A stretch of 64,000 nt of DNA, taken from the NCBI GenBank assembly GCA_963788505.1, contig CAWBGY010000005.1, positions 1,364,001 through 1,428,000 of the forward strand, written 5' to 3'. Of this stretch, positions 53,943 to 61,772 are shown piece by piece. Origin of the DNA: JAIQFF01 sp963788505 (GTDB lineage Bacteria; Acidobacteriota; Terriglobia; Terriglobales; Acidobacteriaceae). Made by a program: the position numbers and the translations under genes. The notes beneath the pieces were generated by a model. The model made no database searches and had not been told where the DNA came from. It saw nothing but the letters and a program-made list of their open reading frames with translations. Every line of letters starts with the position of its first letter. Position 1 is the first letter of the stretch.

Positions 53943-54659
53943 ATGAGAACACATGCGCCGTATGGGATGGAATTGGTAGACGATTGCACAAAGTGCCCGC
54001 TACGAAAAGAAGGATACTTTTGCCAAATGGCCGACGATTCTGTCGCAGCTTTCGGGAAGGCGAAATTTACAACTTCGTATCCCGCGGGGGTCGTGCTGTT
54101 CGTCGAGGGACAAGTTCCGCGCGGCGTATACATGCTTTGCCAGGGACAAGTTAAGTTGACAACAGCCTCCCCGGAAGGGAAAACGATTATGCGGGTCGCA
54201 GAAGCGGGCGAGCTGTTAGGTTTGCGTTCTGCTATCTCTGGCGACGCTCACGAACTCACGGCGAAAACGCTTCAACCCTGCCAGGTGGACTTCGTCCGGC
54301 GGGACGACTTTCTAAAGCTGTTGCGCGAACAGCGGGATATCGTGGTCAACGCCATGCAGCAATTCAGCGATTACTATCACCGCGCTTCCCAGCAGATTCG
54401 CTATCTTGGTCTGACCACGTCGGCCACCGAAAAGCTGGCCAGCTTTCTGCTCGAGTCGGCTGCGCGGGGGCACGAGACGCCCCAGGGCGTTAGCTTCAAC
54501 TTGAACTTGACTCATGAAGAAATCGGTCAGGCTGTTGGGGTCAGGCGCGAAACAATAACGCGCGGGCTGGCCGAATTCAGATACCGGAACTTGATTTCTA
54601 CCAAGGGTCCGACCATCCTGATCCGAGACAAGCGGGCACTGGAAGCATTGATCGCCTAG
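53943..54659 (+). CDS. Crp/Fnr-family regulator with FNR-like cysteines
   Basis: 238 residues: cyclic-nucleotide-binding-like domain (YPAGVVLFVEGQVPRGVYML) and C-terminal crp-type helix-turn-helix (THEEIGQAVGVRRETITRGL). Cysteines C15, C18 and C27 at the N-terminus plus C113, placed like C122 of E. coli FNR (TLQPCQVDF), form a possible [4Fe-4S] site; the spacing C-x2-C-x8-C differs from FNR's C-x2-C-x5-C. It could therefore sense oxygen or NO rather than cAMP, and the arginine of CRP's cAMP site is not apparent. Island gene, between the two insertion sequences. The ATG has only a weak GGAG site upstream. Confidence 0.88.
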   Translation: MRTHAPYGMELVDDCTKCPLRKEGYFCQMADDSVAAFGKAKFTTSYPAGVVLFVEGQVPRGVYMLCQGQVKLTTASPEGKTIMRVAEAGELLGLRSAISGDAHELTAKTLQPCQVDFVRRDDFLKLLREQRDIVVNAMQQFSDYYHRASQQIRYLGLTTSATEKLASFLLESAARGHETPQGVSFNLNLTHEEIGQAVGVRRETITRGLAEFRYRNLISTKGPTILIRDKRALEALIA

Positions 54660-55362
54660 ATTGGGGGCGGACGAAGATGGACGATGGACTGCCGGGCTGG
54701 AGAAGTGGTGTGTCTCTGCAAGGATTGCTGGCGTAACATCGCGATTTCACTCATTGACCCGGATTTTGGCGAACAAACGGCGCAAGCTTGTGCTATCGCC
54801 TGTTTGCGACCGTTGACCATTCCCCTCCCATCATTGCTCCAGAGCAATGAACTCTTGCATGGACCCCAGTAATGTTCTTAGTGTTCCTGGCTGGGCGGAG
54901 ATTGGCACCCGAGAGGGCGTCGAACCCGCAACTACCAACAGTCAGGGACACCTCCCTTCACTCTCGGCAACCGCCCTTCGCGGAGCAACTGCCACTAGTG
55001 GTGCCACCGCATAGAAGAGCTACTGCTAAGCTGCCTACAAGCGGCGGCGTCACCGGGTCAATGAGCGTAATCACCTTCCATGAGAAGGCCGGTCGGAGTC
55101 AAGGGGATTCGTTTTGGACTTTGTTGGGCATGCTGTTTTCTTTCCGGCCGAGTCGCCACTGTCGCCACCCTTCCATCCGCACTCTTTGATGAGCGACTTA
55201 GCTCGCTCGGTGCAAGTTGGGTGTTCTCGTTTCAGCCGGTGCTGCCACCTGATTGTCGACCTCGGTTCCATCTCCAAGATGAAAGCTGGGCCAGGCGTTT
55301 AACGCAGTCACCGGAACTCGGCTTTACGCTTTGGCTTTTCCTTTCGCAGAGCATTTTTGGTC
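54660..55362. other. 703-base non-coding island stretch
   Basis: No credible gene on either strand. It holds the second 42-base repeat, a perfect 9-bp hairpin TCATTGCTC-CA-GAGCAATGA (54831-54850), and an inverted fragment GGGTCAATGAGCG (55058-55070) of the repeat. The last part is likely the 3' end of the second IS110 element. Confidence 0.4.
54747..54788 (+). repeat. 42-base direct repeat, copy 2
   Basis: Identical to 52234-52275. The two copies bracket the first IS110 element and the FNR-like gene. Confidence 0.75.
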
Positions 55363-56466
55363 TTATGCAGCCGCCGGCATCGCTCTCTGCTTGCTATTAC
55401 GCAACGGTTCGTAAAGCTCTCCGCTCACCCACAGGTGATGCAGCAAGACGGCCAGCTTTCGCGCCACGGCAATGATGGCTCGTTTCTTTCCGCTCTTTCC
55501 ACCGCGCTCCGCCAGCTTCAAACCCCAGCGGCGCAGATCACAATCGACGCCGAATGGCCCCAGGATGTGGTGCGCTCCCTGCACCAGCAGGGTTCGTAAA
55601 TAAGGATCGCCTTCCTTGCTGATGTGCATTTGCGGTTCGCTCTGGCCCGAGTTTCTCCGTCCCGGTTGCAATCCCAAGTAGCAGCCCACGTCCCGGCTCT
55701 TGCGAAAACGATGCGCGTCTTCCAGTGTGAGTAAGAAGGTCAGCGCGATCAGCGTGCCCACTCCCTTCACCTGCTTCAACTGCGCCGCTTGCGGATAGCT
55801 TTCCTGCGCCAGCTTTTCGATACGTTCGTTGTACTCGCGGATGCGTTCGCTCAGCGACTCGATTCCTGCCAGCAAAGGCTCCAGTGCGCTTCGCAGTTCC
55901 GGACTCAGTCCCTGGGCTTTCTCCGGATTCATGTTGCGCACGTTGCACCCGCGCAGCCGCTCGCCATAGCTCTTGGCCAGTCCGCGGGCTGTGTTCACCA
56001 GCGCCGTTCGTGCCCGCACCAACCCGGCTCGCGCCCGGATCACGGTCAGATCGGCTTGCGCCTTCGCGCTGCGATGTTTCACCGGACACAGCAACTGCGG
56101 ATCGATCCGGGCCAGCCTCGCCAGTGTTTGCGCATCCAGCCGATCATCTTTCTTTCGGCTCTCTCCAATCAACCGCACCCTGCGGGCATGCGCCACGATC
56201 ACTTCATGCCTCCACTCGCTCAGCGCCCGGCTTACCCAGGGCGAGTGCATGCCCGTTTCCAGGGCGATGCGGCAGCCTGGCATGCCTCCGAACACTTCCT
56301 TCATCGCCTTCGGAGTCGTGCCCACCTTCTGCTCCAGCACTATCGTGCCGGCTTCATCCAGCACGCAATACCAGCTCGAGCGATCGCCCAGGTCCAGACC
56401 GATCGTCAGCTGCGGTTGAGAAACATTCCTGCTCTGCTGCACTGCTACGGTGCTAATCTTCTTCAT
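55363..56466 (-). CDS. IS110-family DEDD transposase (copy 2)
   Basis: 367 residues from ATG 56466; the longer in-frame extension to 56781 is leader RNA sequence without family homology. DEDD domain: QLTIGLDLGDRSSWYCVLDE (D), CRIALETGMHSPW (E), ESRKKDDRLDAQTLARLARI (D, D). C-terminal transposase_20 domain: QVKGVGTLIALTFLLTLED and CYLGLQPGRRNSGQSEPQMH with a candidate catalytic serine. It is from a different subgroup than copy 1, judged by sequence. It appears intact. A strong hairpin covers its Shine-Dalgarno, consistent with low basal expression. Confidence 0.92.
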   Translation of the reverse strand: MKKISTVAVQQSRNVSQPQLTIGLDLGDRSSWYCVLDEAGTIVLEQKVGTTPKAMKEVFGGMPGCRIALETGMHSPWVSRALSEWRHEVIVAHARRVRLIGESRKKDDRLDAQTLARLARIDPQLLCPVKHRSAKAQADLTVIRARAGLVRARTALVNTARGLAKSYGERLRGCNVRNMNPEKAQGLSPELRSALEPLLAGIESLSERIREYNERIEKLAQESYPQAAQLKQVKGVGTLIALTFLLTLEDAHRFRKSRDVGCYLGLQPGRRNSGQSEPQMHISKEGDPYLRTLLVQGAHHILGPFGVDCDLRRWGLKLAERGGKSGKKRAIIAVARKLAVLLHHLWVSGELYEPLRNSKQRAMPAAA

Positions 56467-56467
56467 T

Positions 56468-56572
56468 GCCGGTCTCCTTTTTATCTGTGCTTCGAGCACG
56501 TCGATAACTTGGGAGCGTACAGCATCCCGTCCGGAGACCGGCCTTCTCATCCCATCTGGTTGCAACAACCAG
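56468..56572 (-). ncRNA. leader of IS110 copy 2, candidate bridge RNA
   Basis: A perfect 10-bp inverted repeat GCCGGTCTCC (56468-56477) / GGAGACCGGC (56533-56542) sequesters the Shine-Dalgarno, and CTGGTTG-CAA-CAACCAG (56556-56572) is a second perfect hairpin. IS110-group bridge RNAs are made from this position; the RNA may extend to about 56680. Confidence 0.45.
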
Positions 56573-56764
56573 CTCAGCCCCAGGTGCCCGGCCCTCCCTC
56601 CTTCGGGTGCCAACCATATTCCACCCTCGCGCACCTTACCCGTCCATGCCCTAGGATTTAGTGGGGGGTTCAGCAAGACCTGCCAGCAGTGGGAAATACC
56701 CTCAGAGAAGCGCCGCAGGAGTAATTTGTTGAACAACGGCGCGCAAAGTGGAATAGGAAAACTT

Positions 56765-57067
56765 TTATTTGAGATTCTCAAACCTGGGCCCTATCACTCG
56801 AAGACTTTGCAAAGCCTTCTCCGCGATACTGCGTTCATGGTCAGCGTCGCGCTCTTCGGTGCGTTCCAGGCTATGCAGAGCACTCATGGCATCATCGATC
56901 GCCTGTTTTTCGACGGTATGAAGGCCAGGGATCTCGCGCAGTTTGGCGAGGCGTGCCGCAATTTCAATTCGCGCATCTCCGATTCGCCCTGCGATCTTCG
57001 CATTCTCCAGTTCCATCATAGCCATTCGGTAAAGGTCTACCCAAAGCTCTTTATCAGGATCAGCCAT
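56765..57067 (-). CDS. small helical protein of unknown function
   Basis: 100 residues from ATG 57067. Entirely helical and charged: DPDKELWVDLYRMAMMELEN, then RIGDARIEIAARLAKLREIP, then AIDDAMSALHSLERTEERDA. No cysteine, no membrane segment. The regular spacing of hydrophobic residues suggests a coiled coil or helical bundle. No known domain. It lies in the island next to the second insertion sequence, so it may be cargo cut off from its original neighbours. Confidence 0.6.
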   Translation of the reverse strand: MADPDKELWVDLYRMAMMELENAKIAGRIGDARIEIAARLAKLREIPGLHTVEKQAIDDAMSALHSLERTEERDADHERSIAEKALQSLRVIGPRFENLK

Positions 57068-57323
57068 ACGTTCTTCAGTCCTAAGGTTCATCGGGCAGTG
57101 TAAGGTACCTCACGCATTAGAGTCCATTGACGAAAAGAAGACAACGAGCGTCCAGGCCAATCTGACGTTGACACCAGAGGGCGAAGGATAGCTGGCGCAA
57201 AATCGCGATATCGCTCATTGACCCGAGATCAGCCAATTCTGAATGAGGACAAAATGGTTTCCATCAACCGAGGCGGGCGAGCTTGCCGATACGGTTAACT
57301 ATGCAAGCGCCTTTCGGAGATAG

Positions 57324-57503
57324 GCTGCCACGTCGCTGGCAATAGCCGGGCACGTTAGCCGACGCATGTTGGAACGGTACAGCCACGTGAGGATGGAAGC
57401 GAAAAGGACCGCGATGGAAGCCCTCGCCGTGAGCACCAAGACCGCAGGTTATGACACAAACCACGACACAAATACCACTGTGGCGACCACTCGCCCTGTC
57501 TAA
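57324..57503 (+). pseudogene. tyrosine integrase, C-terminal remnant
   Basis: 59 codons after an in-frame TAG: AATSLAIAGHVSRRMLERYS then HVRMEAKRTAMEAL, then AVSTKTAGYDTNHDT to a TAA at 57501. This is the C-terminal end of a phage-type integrase; the tyrosine at residue 19 (ERYSH) is the catalytic nucleophile. The arginine and histidine boxes upstream are lost. It ends 15 bases from the tRNA-Ala 3' end, where integrases of such islands usually sit. Confidence 0.85.
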
Positions 57504-57517
57504 GTGTTTGAGAGATT

Positions 57518-57593
57518 TGGTGGACCTGGTCGGGATCGAACCGACGACCTCTTCCATGCCATGGAAGCGCGCTCCCAGCTGCGCCACAGGCCC
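57518..57593 (-). tRNA. tRNA-Ala (anticodon GGC)
   Basis: 76 nucleotides including an encoded CCA. Acceptor stem GGGCCTG with CAGGTCC (one G-U pair), D arm with GCGCAGCTGGGAGCGC, anticodon stem CTTCC/GGAAG around loop ATGGCAT (anticodon GGC), T arm GTCGGTTCGATCCCGAC. It remains intact after island insertion, and its 3' half is duplicated at 50373-50425. Confidence 0.95.
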
Positions 57594-57758
57594 ACATGAC
57601 TAACATTGTGCGAGGGGGCTTAAACCAACCCAATTCTCGCCTACTGGCTATCGATAGTCAAACCCCGGCAGGGCCGGGCGGCATCTTCAGTGTGGTGTAA
57701 ATTTTGCGAAAGCGGCGAAACTTAGTATTCTGTGTGACGATCTGCGGCCATCTTTAGA

Positions 57759-58442
57759 ATGAGAGCAAACCCCATCCTGCGTTTTCGATTTTTGTCCGTG
57801 CTGCCGCTTTGTCTGGCGATGAGCGCCCAGGTTATTTCTGCCAATCAACCCGCGCCCCAGGGTCCGGTTCCCTATTCTTCCGTCAACCAGCTTACCGGGT
57901 TGCTCTCGCAGCTGGAACACGCGTCGCAGACCACGCAATTGGATTTGGCCAAGCTGCGCATTGAAAAATGGAAGACAGACTCCAACAGCAAGCGCCAGGC
58001 TGCGGGGAATGTGGAGTCCATCCAACGCAACCTGCAGGCCGCCTTGCCGGAAATTATCGCGGAACTGCGGACGTCCCCGGAGAGCCTTACTTCCACTTTC
58101 AAGCTGTACCGCAATCTGGACGCGCTCTACGATGTGTTGGAATCGGTGGCGGAATCGGCGGGTGCGTTCGGTCCCGATGACGACTTCCAGGCGCTCGAAA
58201 ACGATGTCAGCGCATTTGAGAAAGCGCGTCGTGCTTTTGCCGAGCGCATGGAGACCCTGGCTGGAGCCAAGGAAGTCGAAGTCAGTCGTTTGCGGGCGGC
58301 GTTGCAGAATGCGCAGGCCAACGCGCCCTCTCAGCCTCCGAAGAAAATCGTGGTCGACGATACCGCGCCCCCAAAGAAAGCTGCCAAAAAGAAGCCCGTT
58401 ACCCGGGCTCACCCCAGCACCCCTGCGACCCCGCCGAAGTAA
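57759..58442 (+). CDS. secreted helical protein, unknown function
   Basis: 227 residues. Signal peptide (RFLSVLPLCLAMSAQVISAN), then a helical region (residues 40-190) with VNQLTGLLSQLEHASQTTQL, KLYRNLDALYDVLESVAESA and FEKARRAFAERMETLAGAKE, and a Lys/Pro/Ala-rich tail (PPKKAAKKKPVTRAHP). The tail could bind nucleic acid or acidic envelope polymer. No family recognised. TAGTATTCT about 30 bases upstream may be its -10 region. First backbone gene after the tRNA. Confidence 0.7.
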   Translation: MRANPILRFRFLSVLPLCLAMSAQVISANQPAPQGPVPYSSVNQLTGLLSQLEHASQTTQLDLAKLRIEKWKTDSNSKRQAAGNVESIQRNLQAALPEIIAELRTSPESLTSTFKLYRNLDALYDVLESVAESAGAFGPDDDFQALENDVSAFEKARRAFAERMETLAGAKEVEVSRLRAALQNAQANAPSQPPKKIVVDDTAPPKKAAKKKPVTRAHPSTPATPPK

Positions 58443-58671
58443 GCGATCAGCTTGATTTCCCGGTCATTCGGCGGCAAGCCGGTACGGATGGGTCGTAAGC
58501 TCCCCTCCAGCTTCATCTCTAAGGTGCTGAAATCATTACAGGTGAGGGTTTGGAACTCTGCCTGCCACGCCGGGGTCTATACATACAGGTTGGCGTTTTT
58601 CGGCTGGGCCTGGAACAACGTTTTCCTTTTGGGCCAGCAGGCGGAAAGAACCTATAATGGGAGGTGACGCC

Positions 58672-59403
58672 ATGGCGTTAATGGCGGGAGCATCCACCTT
58701 GGGCGATCTTGCAGGCGTGATCGGAATCCGGGCGCAGCAGTCGGCGATCGTGGCCGAACTGAAGGCAGGCTCGGAGGATGCCTACGCCTGGCTCATCGGC
58801 GAATTTCACCAGCCTGTCTACAGCCTGGTTTATCGCATCCTCACCGATCCAGCCGACGCCGCCGATACTACCCAGGACGTCTTCCTGAAGGTCTTCCGGG
58901 GAATGAAGCATTTTCACGGTGAGTCCAGCCTCAAAACCTGGATTTACCGTATTGCGGTGCATGAGGCTTCCAATCGGAGGCGCTGGTGGTTCCGCCATAA
59001 GGCGAAGGAACTTTCGATCGAACCGAACCTGGACGAGCGCGGGCTGGGGGCGGTGGGAATGCGCGATACCCTGGTGGACGAAAGCCAATCGCCCTTCGAT
59101 ATGGTCGTGCACGAGGAAGTCCGGGCACGGGTCGAAGAGGAATTGCGGCAGGTTTCAGAGCCTTATCGCACCACGGTCATCTTGCGCGATTTGGAAGAAA
59201 TGTCGTACGAAGAGATATCTGAAATTACCGATGTTTCCCTGGGAACGGTAAAGTCGCGACTGACCCGGGGCCGGGAAGCATTGCGACGACGTCTGACGGT
59301 ATACGTAGCGGAAAATGGGGCACAACTCGGGTTGCAGACTCCCAAAAAGACCGCATGGCGCGAGACCGGCTGCAGGATATCGGCGGCTGAGGTGACACGA
59401 TGA
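58672..59403 (+). CDS. ECF-type RNA polymerase sigma factor
   Basis: 243 residues from ATG 58672 (GGGAGGTG upstream). Region 2: YSLVYRILTDPADAADTTQD, VFLKVFRGMKHFHGESS and LKTWIYRIAVHEASNRRRWW; region 4: EMSYEEISEITDVSLGTVKS then RLTRGREALRRRL. The N-terminal 35-residue extension is longer than usual. TATAAT at 58653-58658 lies very near the start, giving a short leader. It is coupled by ATGA overlap to a ZAS-type anti-sigma factor that should control it. Confidence 0.93.
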   Translation: MALMAGASTLGDLAGVIGIRAQQSAIVAELKAGSEDAYAWLIGEFHQPVYSLVYRILTDPADAADTTQDVFLKVFRGMKHFHGESSLKTWIYRIAVHEASNRRRWWFRHKAKELSIEPNLDERGLGAVGMRDTLVDESQSPFDMVVHEEVRARVEEELRQVSEPYRTTVILRDLEEMSYEEISEITDVSLGTVKSRLTRGREALRRRLTVYVAENGAQLGLQTPKKTAWRETGCRISAAEVTR

Positions 59404-60074
59404 ATTGCGCCCAAGCCCGACCGTTGTTTTCTCCGTACCTCGATGGAGCGGTTACCGGCAAGCAGATGCGCGAGCTCGGCAGTCACCTGGAAGCCTGCGG
59501 CCGCTGCAGTCGGCAATATACTTCTCTGCGGCAGACCCAGCACCTGCTGGCCCAGATACGGCGCCCCAAGGCACCGGCTGATCTGCCCTTGAAGCTGCGC
59601 GTCGCCATTTCGCAGGAGGTGGCCCAATCCCACCGCCGCTATCTGGACGGCGTTCGGGTCCGTTGGCAAAATGCGCTTGACGTGTTCATGGTGCCCGCGA
59701 CCGCAGGTCTGGCAGCGGCGGTGGTCATTTTCGTGGTTTTGATGGGATTTTTGGCGCCCCTGCAGGCGGACCATTCCGATGTCCCCCTGATGCTTCACAC
59801 CGCACCCCAGCTGCAACAGTCGGCTTTTGGTTCGACGCTGGATTCCATCAACGATGACTCGCTGGTGATCGAGGCCTATGTGGATTCCAAGGGACGAGTG
59901 CAGGATTACCGCATTCTGTCCGATTCCAAGAACGACAACGCATTACTCCCGCAGGTAAAGAAGAACATGCTCATCTTCACCACCTTCACGACGTTCCGTC
60001 CCGCGCTTTCAATGGGCCGGCCGACAACCGGGCGGGCGATACTGTCGTTCTCAAGAGTCAGCGTCAAGGGGTAG
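59400..60074 (+). CDS. anti-sigma factor with zinc-finger ZAS motif and TonB-C-like tail
   Basis: 224 residues. The ZAS domain is at the N-terminus: H29-x3-C33-x2-C36 (HLEACGRC) with C3 as fourth ligand. One membrane helix (about residues 96-120, PATAGLAAAVVIFVVLMGFL). The periplasmic part ends with VIEAYVDSKGRVQDYRILSD and RPTTGRAILSFSRVSV, a pattern like the TonB C-terminal domain. Cytoplasmic ZAS would hold the sigma factor until a periplasmic signal arrives. Overlap with the sigma gene is four bases. Confidence 0.85.
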   Translation: MNCAQARPLFSPYLDGAVTGKQMRELGSHLEACGRCSRQYTSLRQTQHLLAQIRRPKAPADLPLKLRVAISQEVAQSHRRYLDGVRVRWQNALDVFMVPATAGLAAAVVIFVVLMGFLAPLQADHSDVPLMLHTAPQLQQSAFGSTLDSINDDSLVIEAYVDSKGRVQDYRILSDSKNDNALLPQVKKNMLIFTTFTTFRPALSMGRPTTGRAILSFSRVSVKG

Positions 60075-60210
60075 CGCCACCGGGCCTGTGCGGCCTGGGC
60101 CAGGGCTTCTGAATAAAAAGCTGCAACAGCATCCATTGATTCTCCGGCGGGCACCCCTTACACTGAGTGGGATCGTAGCCCGCATACCGGCCAGCCTGCA
60201 GGAGGTTTCC

Positions 60211-61719
60211 CTGAGTCGAAGGTTTAGATGCTCGCTTTACGCGGCCTTGTTTGCCCTGCTGACGGAGCTGTCGCCGGCGCAAAACCAGAGTCCGGTGGCG
60301 CTGGACACCAGCGAGACTCTGTTTACCGTGCTGACGGCAATCAACACCTGTGGCTACGATCAGGAACTGGGCGTCTCCGACCCATTGCGATCGCGGATAC
60401 GCTCGGAGGTGGCCCGGGCGCGAGAGAGTTCGCCGGAAGCCAAGGATGCGACCGATGCGATGTGTCAGTACTATCAGCAGCACCAGCAGTCGGATGCTTC
60501 GAAGACGCTGGCCCAGTACGTGTCGCTCGCGCTCTACCTCAACCCCCCGCCCGAGCTGACGGCGAAGGTAAAGGATGCGGACCTGCCTCCGGATGCGACC
60601 GCCGTAATCGGAATCCTTCCCCTGCTGCAGAAATTCTCCGAAACGGTGGGCTTGCATAAGATCTGGGAAGGAGACAGCCAGGCTTATTCAGCATTGACCG
60701 GGCGCTATCATGAGGCGCTGGCCAAGATGTTATTCGACACGGAAATCTATTTGAAGCTGCCGTCGTCCGGCCGCCTGGGACGGGAGTTCACCGTGTACGT
60801 CGACCCCATGGGCGCACCCGGACAAACGAACGCCCGGAATTACGGGTCGGACTATTATGTGGTGATTTCTCCAGGCCCGGATGCAGGGCTCAAGATGGAG
60901 CAGATCCGCCACACCTACCTGCACTATTTGCTGGATCCGCTGGCCATGAAGTACCCGGCCACAATGAAGCGTCTGGAACCGCTGCTCGAAACTGTCAAGG
61001 CGGCGCCCATGGACGAAAGTTTCAAAAGCGACGTCTCCCTGCTGGTCACTGAATGCTTCATCCGGGCAATTGAGGCACGCACGACGGGATCAAGCAAGGC
61101 CCCGGAAGCAGAGCGCGAACAGGCGGTCGAGAATTCGGCCCAGCAAGGCTTCGTCCTGACCAGGTACTTTTATGAAGCGCTGCTTCGGTTCGAGAAAGAT
61201 CCAGCCGGACTCGGCAGTGCGTACGGCGACCTGGTCAGTGGCATCGATCTAGGGAAGGAACGGAAACGGGCGGCGCAGGTATCGTTTGCTTCCACGTCCG
61301 ATACAGAGCTGTTGCATCTTTCCCGTCCGCACGAGGGCAAGTTGCTGATCGCAGCCGAACAGCGGCTTTCGGCGGGCGATGCGGAAAGCGCGCAAAAACT
61401 GGCTCAAGAGGCGCTGGAAGAAAAAAGCGAAAACCAGGGCCGGGCACTCTTTATTCTGGCGGAAGTGGCCACTCATAACTCGGACATGCAGGGTGCGAGG
61501 AATTATTTCGAGCGGGCGCTGCAAGTGGCGGACGAACCGAAGGTGGTGGCCTGGTCCCATATTTACCTGGGAAGAATTTTCGACCTGCAGGCTGACCGGG
61601 AGGCGGCGATGGACCACTATCGAGCGGCGGAAACAGCGAGCTCGGGCTTACCCGCAGCCAAAGCGGCTGCCGAAATGGGATTGCAAAAGCCGTACGAGCC
61701 CACCCGCCATACCCAGTAG
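60211..61719 (+). CDS. secreted TPR protein, probable CTG start
   Basis: About 502 residues. The best start is CTG 60211, with a perfect AGGAGG six bases before it, giving a signal peptide (SRRFRCSLYAALFALLTELSPAQ). An ATG at 60088 would require an unlikely N-terminus. Middle region: YYVVISPGPDAGLKMEQIRH then TYLHYLLDPLAMKY, reminiscent of gluzincin-like inactive domains. C-terminal TPRs: AEQRLSAGDAESAQKLAQEA and ARNYFERALQVADEPKVVAW. Follows the anti-sigma gene by 137 bases and is followed by another TPR gene. Role unknown; possibly part of the same envelope response. Confidence 0.8.
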   Translation: MSRRFRCSLYAALFALLTELSPAQNQSPVALDTSETLFTVLTAINTCGYDQELGVSDPLRSRIRSEVARARESSPEAKDATDAMCQYYQQHQQSDASKTLAQYVSLALYLNPPPELTAKVKDADLPPDATAVIGILPLLQKFSETVGLHKIWEGDSQAYSALTGRYHEALAKMLFDTEIYLKLPSSGRLGREFTVYVDPMGAPGQTNARNYGSDYYVVISPGPDAGLKMEQIRHTYLHYLLDPLAMKYPATMKRLEPLLETVKAAPMDESFKSDVSLLVTECFIRAIEARTTGSSKAPEAEREQAVENSAQQGFVLTRYFYEALLRFEKDPAGLGSAYGDLVSGIDLGKERKRAAQVSFASTSDTELLHLSRPHEGKLLIAAEQRLSAGDAESAQKLAQEALEEKSENQGRALFILAEVATHNSDMQGARNYFERALQVADEPKVVAWSHIYLGRIFDLQADREAAMDHYRAAETASSGLPAAKAAAEMGLQKPYEPTRHTQ

Positions 61720-61772
61720 AGGTCAGAAACAAGATTGAGCAAACTTAATTGCACTTTGCCCAAGGAGAAAGC

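Noticed and set aside
55789..56661. 290-codon open frame on the + strand
   Set aside because: Antisense to the IS110 transposase, which has clear DEDD motifs; composition-driven shadow.
56467..56781. 105-codon N-terminal extension of the second transposase
   Set aside because: No family homology, contains strong hairpins and lacks a start with ribosome site; treated as leader RNA.
48271..57503. Prophage
   Set aside because: Integrase relics occur but no capsid, portal, terminase, tail or lysis genes; an integrative island fits better.
60228..60659. ATG-started 143-codon frame near the TPR gene start
   Set aside because: It lies in the +1 frame of a longer protein with signal peptide and TPRs; codon use does not support it.
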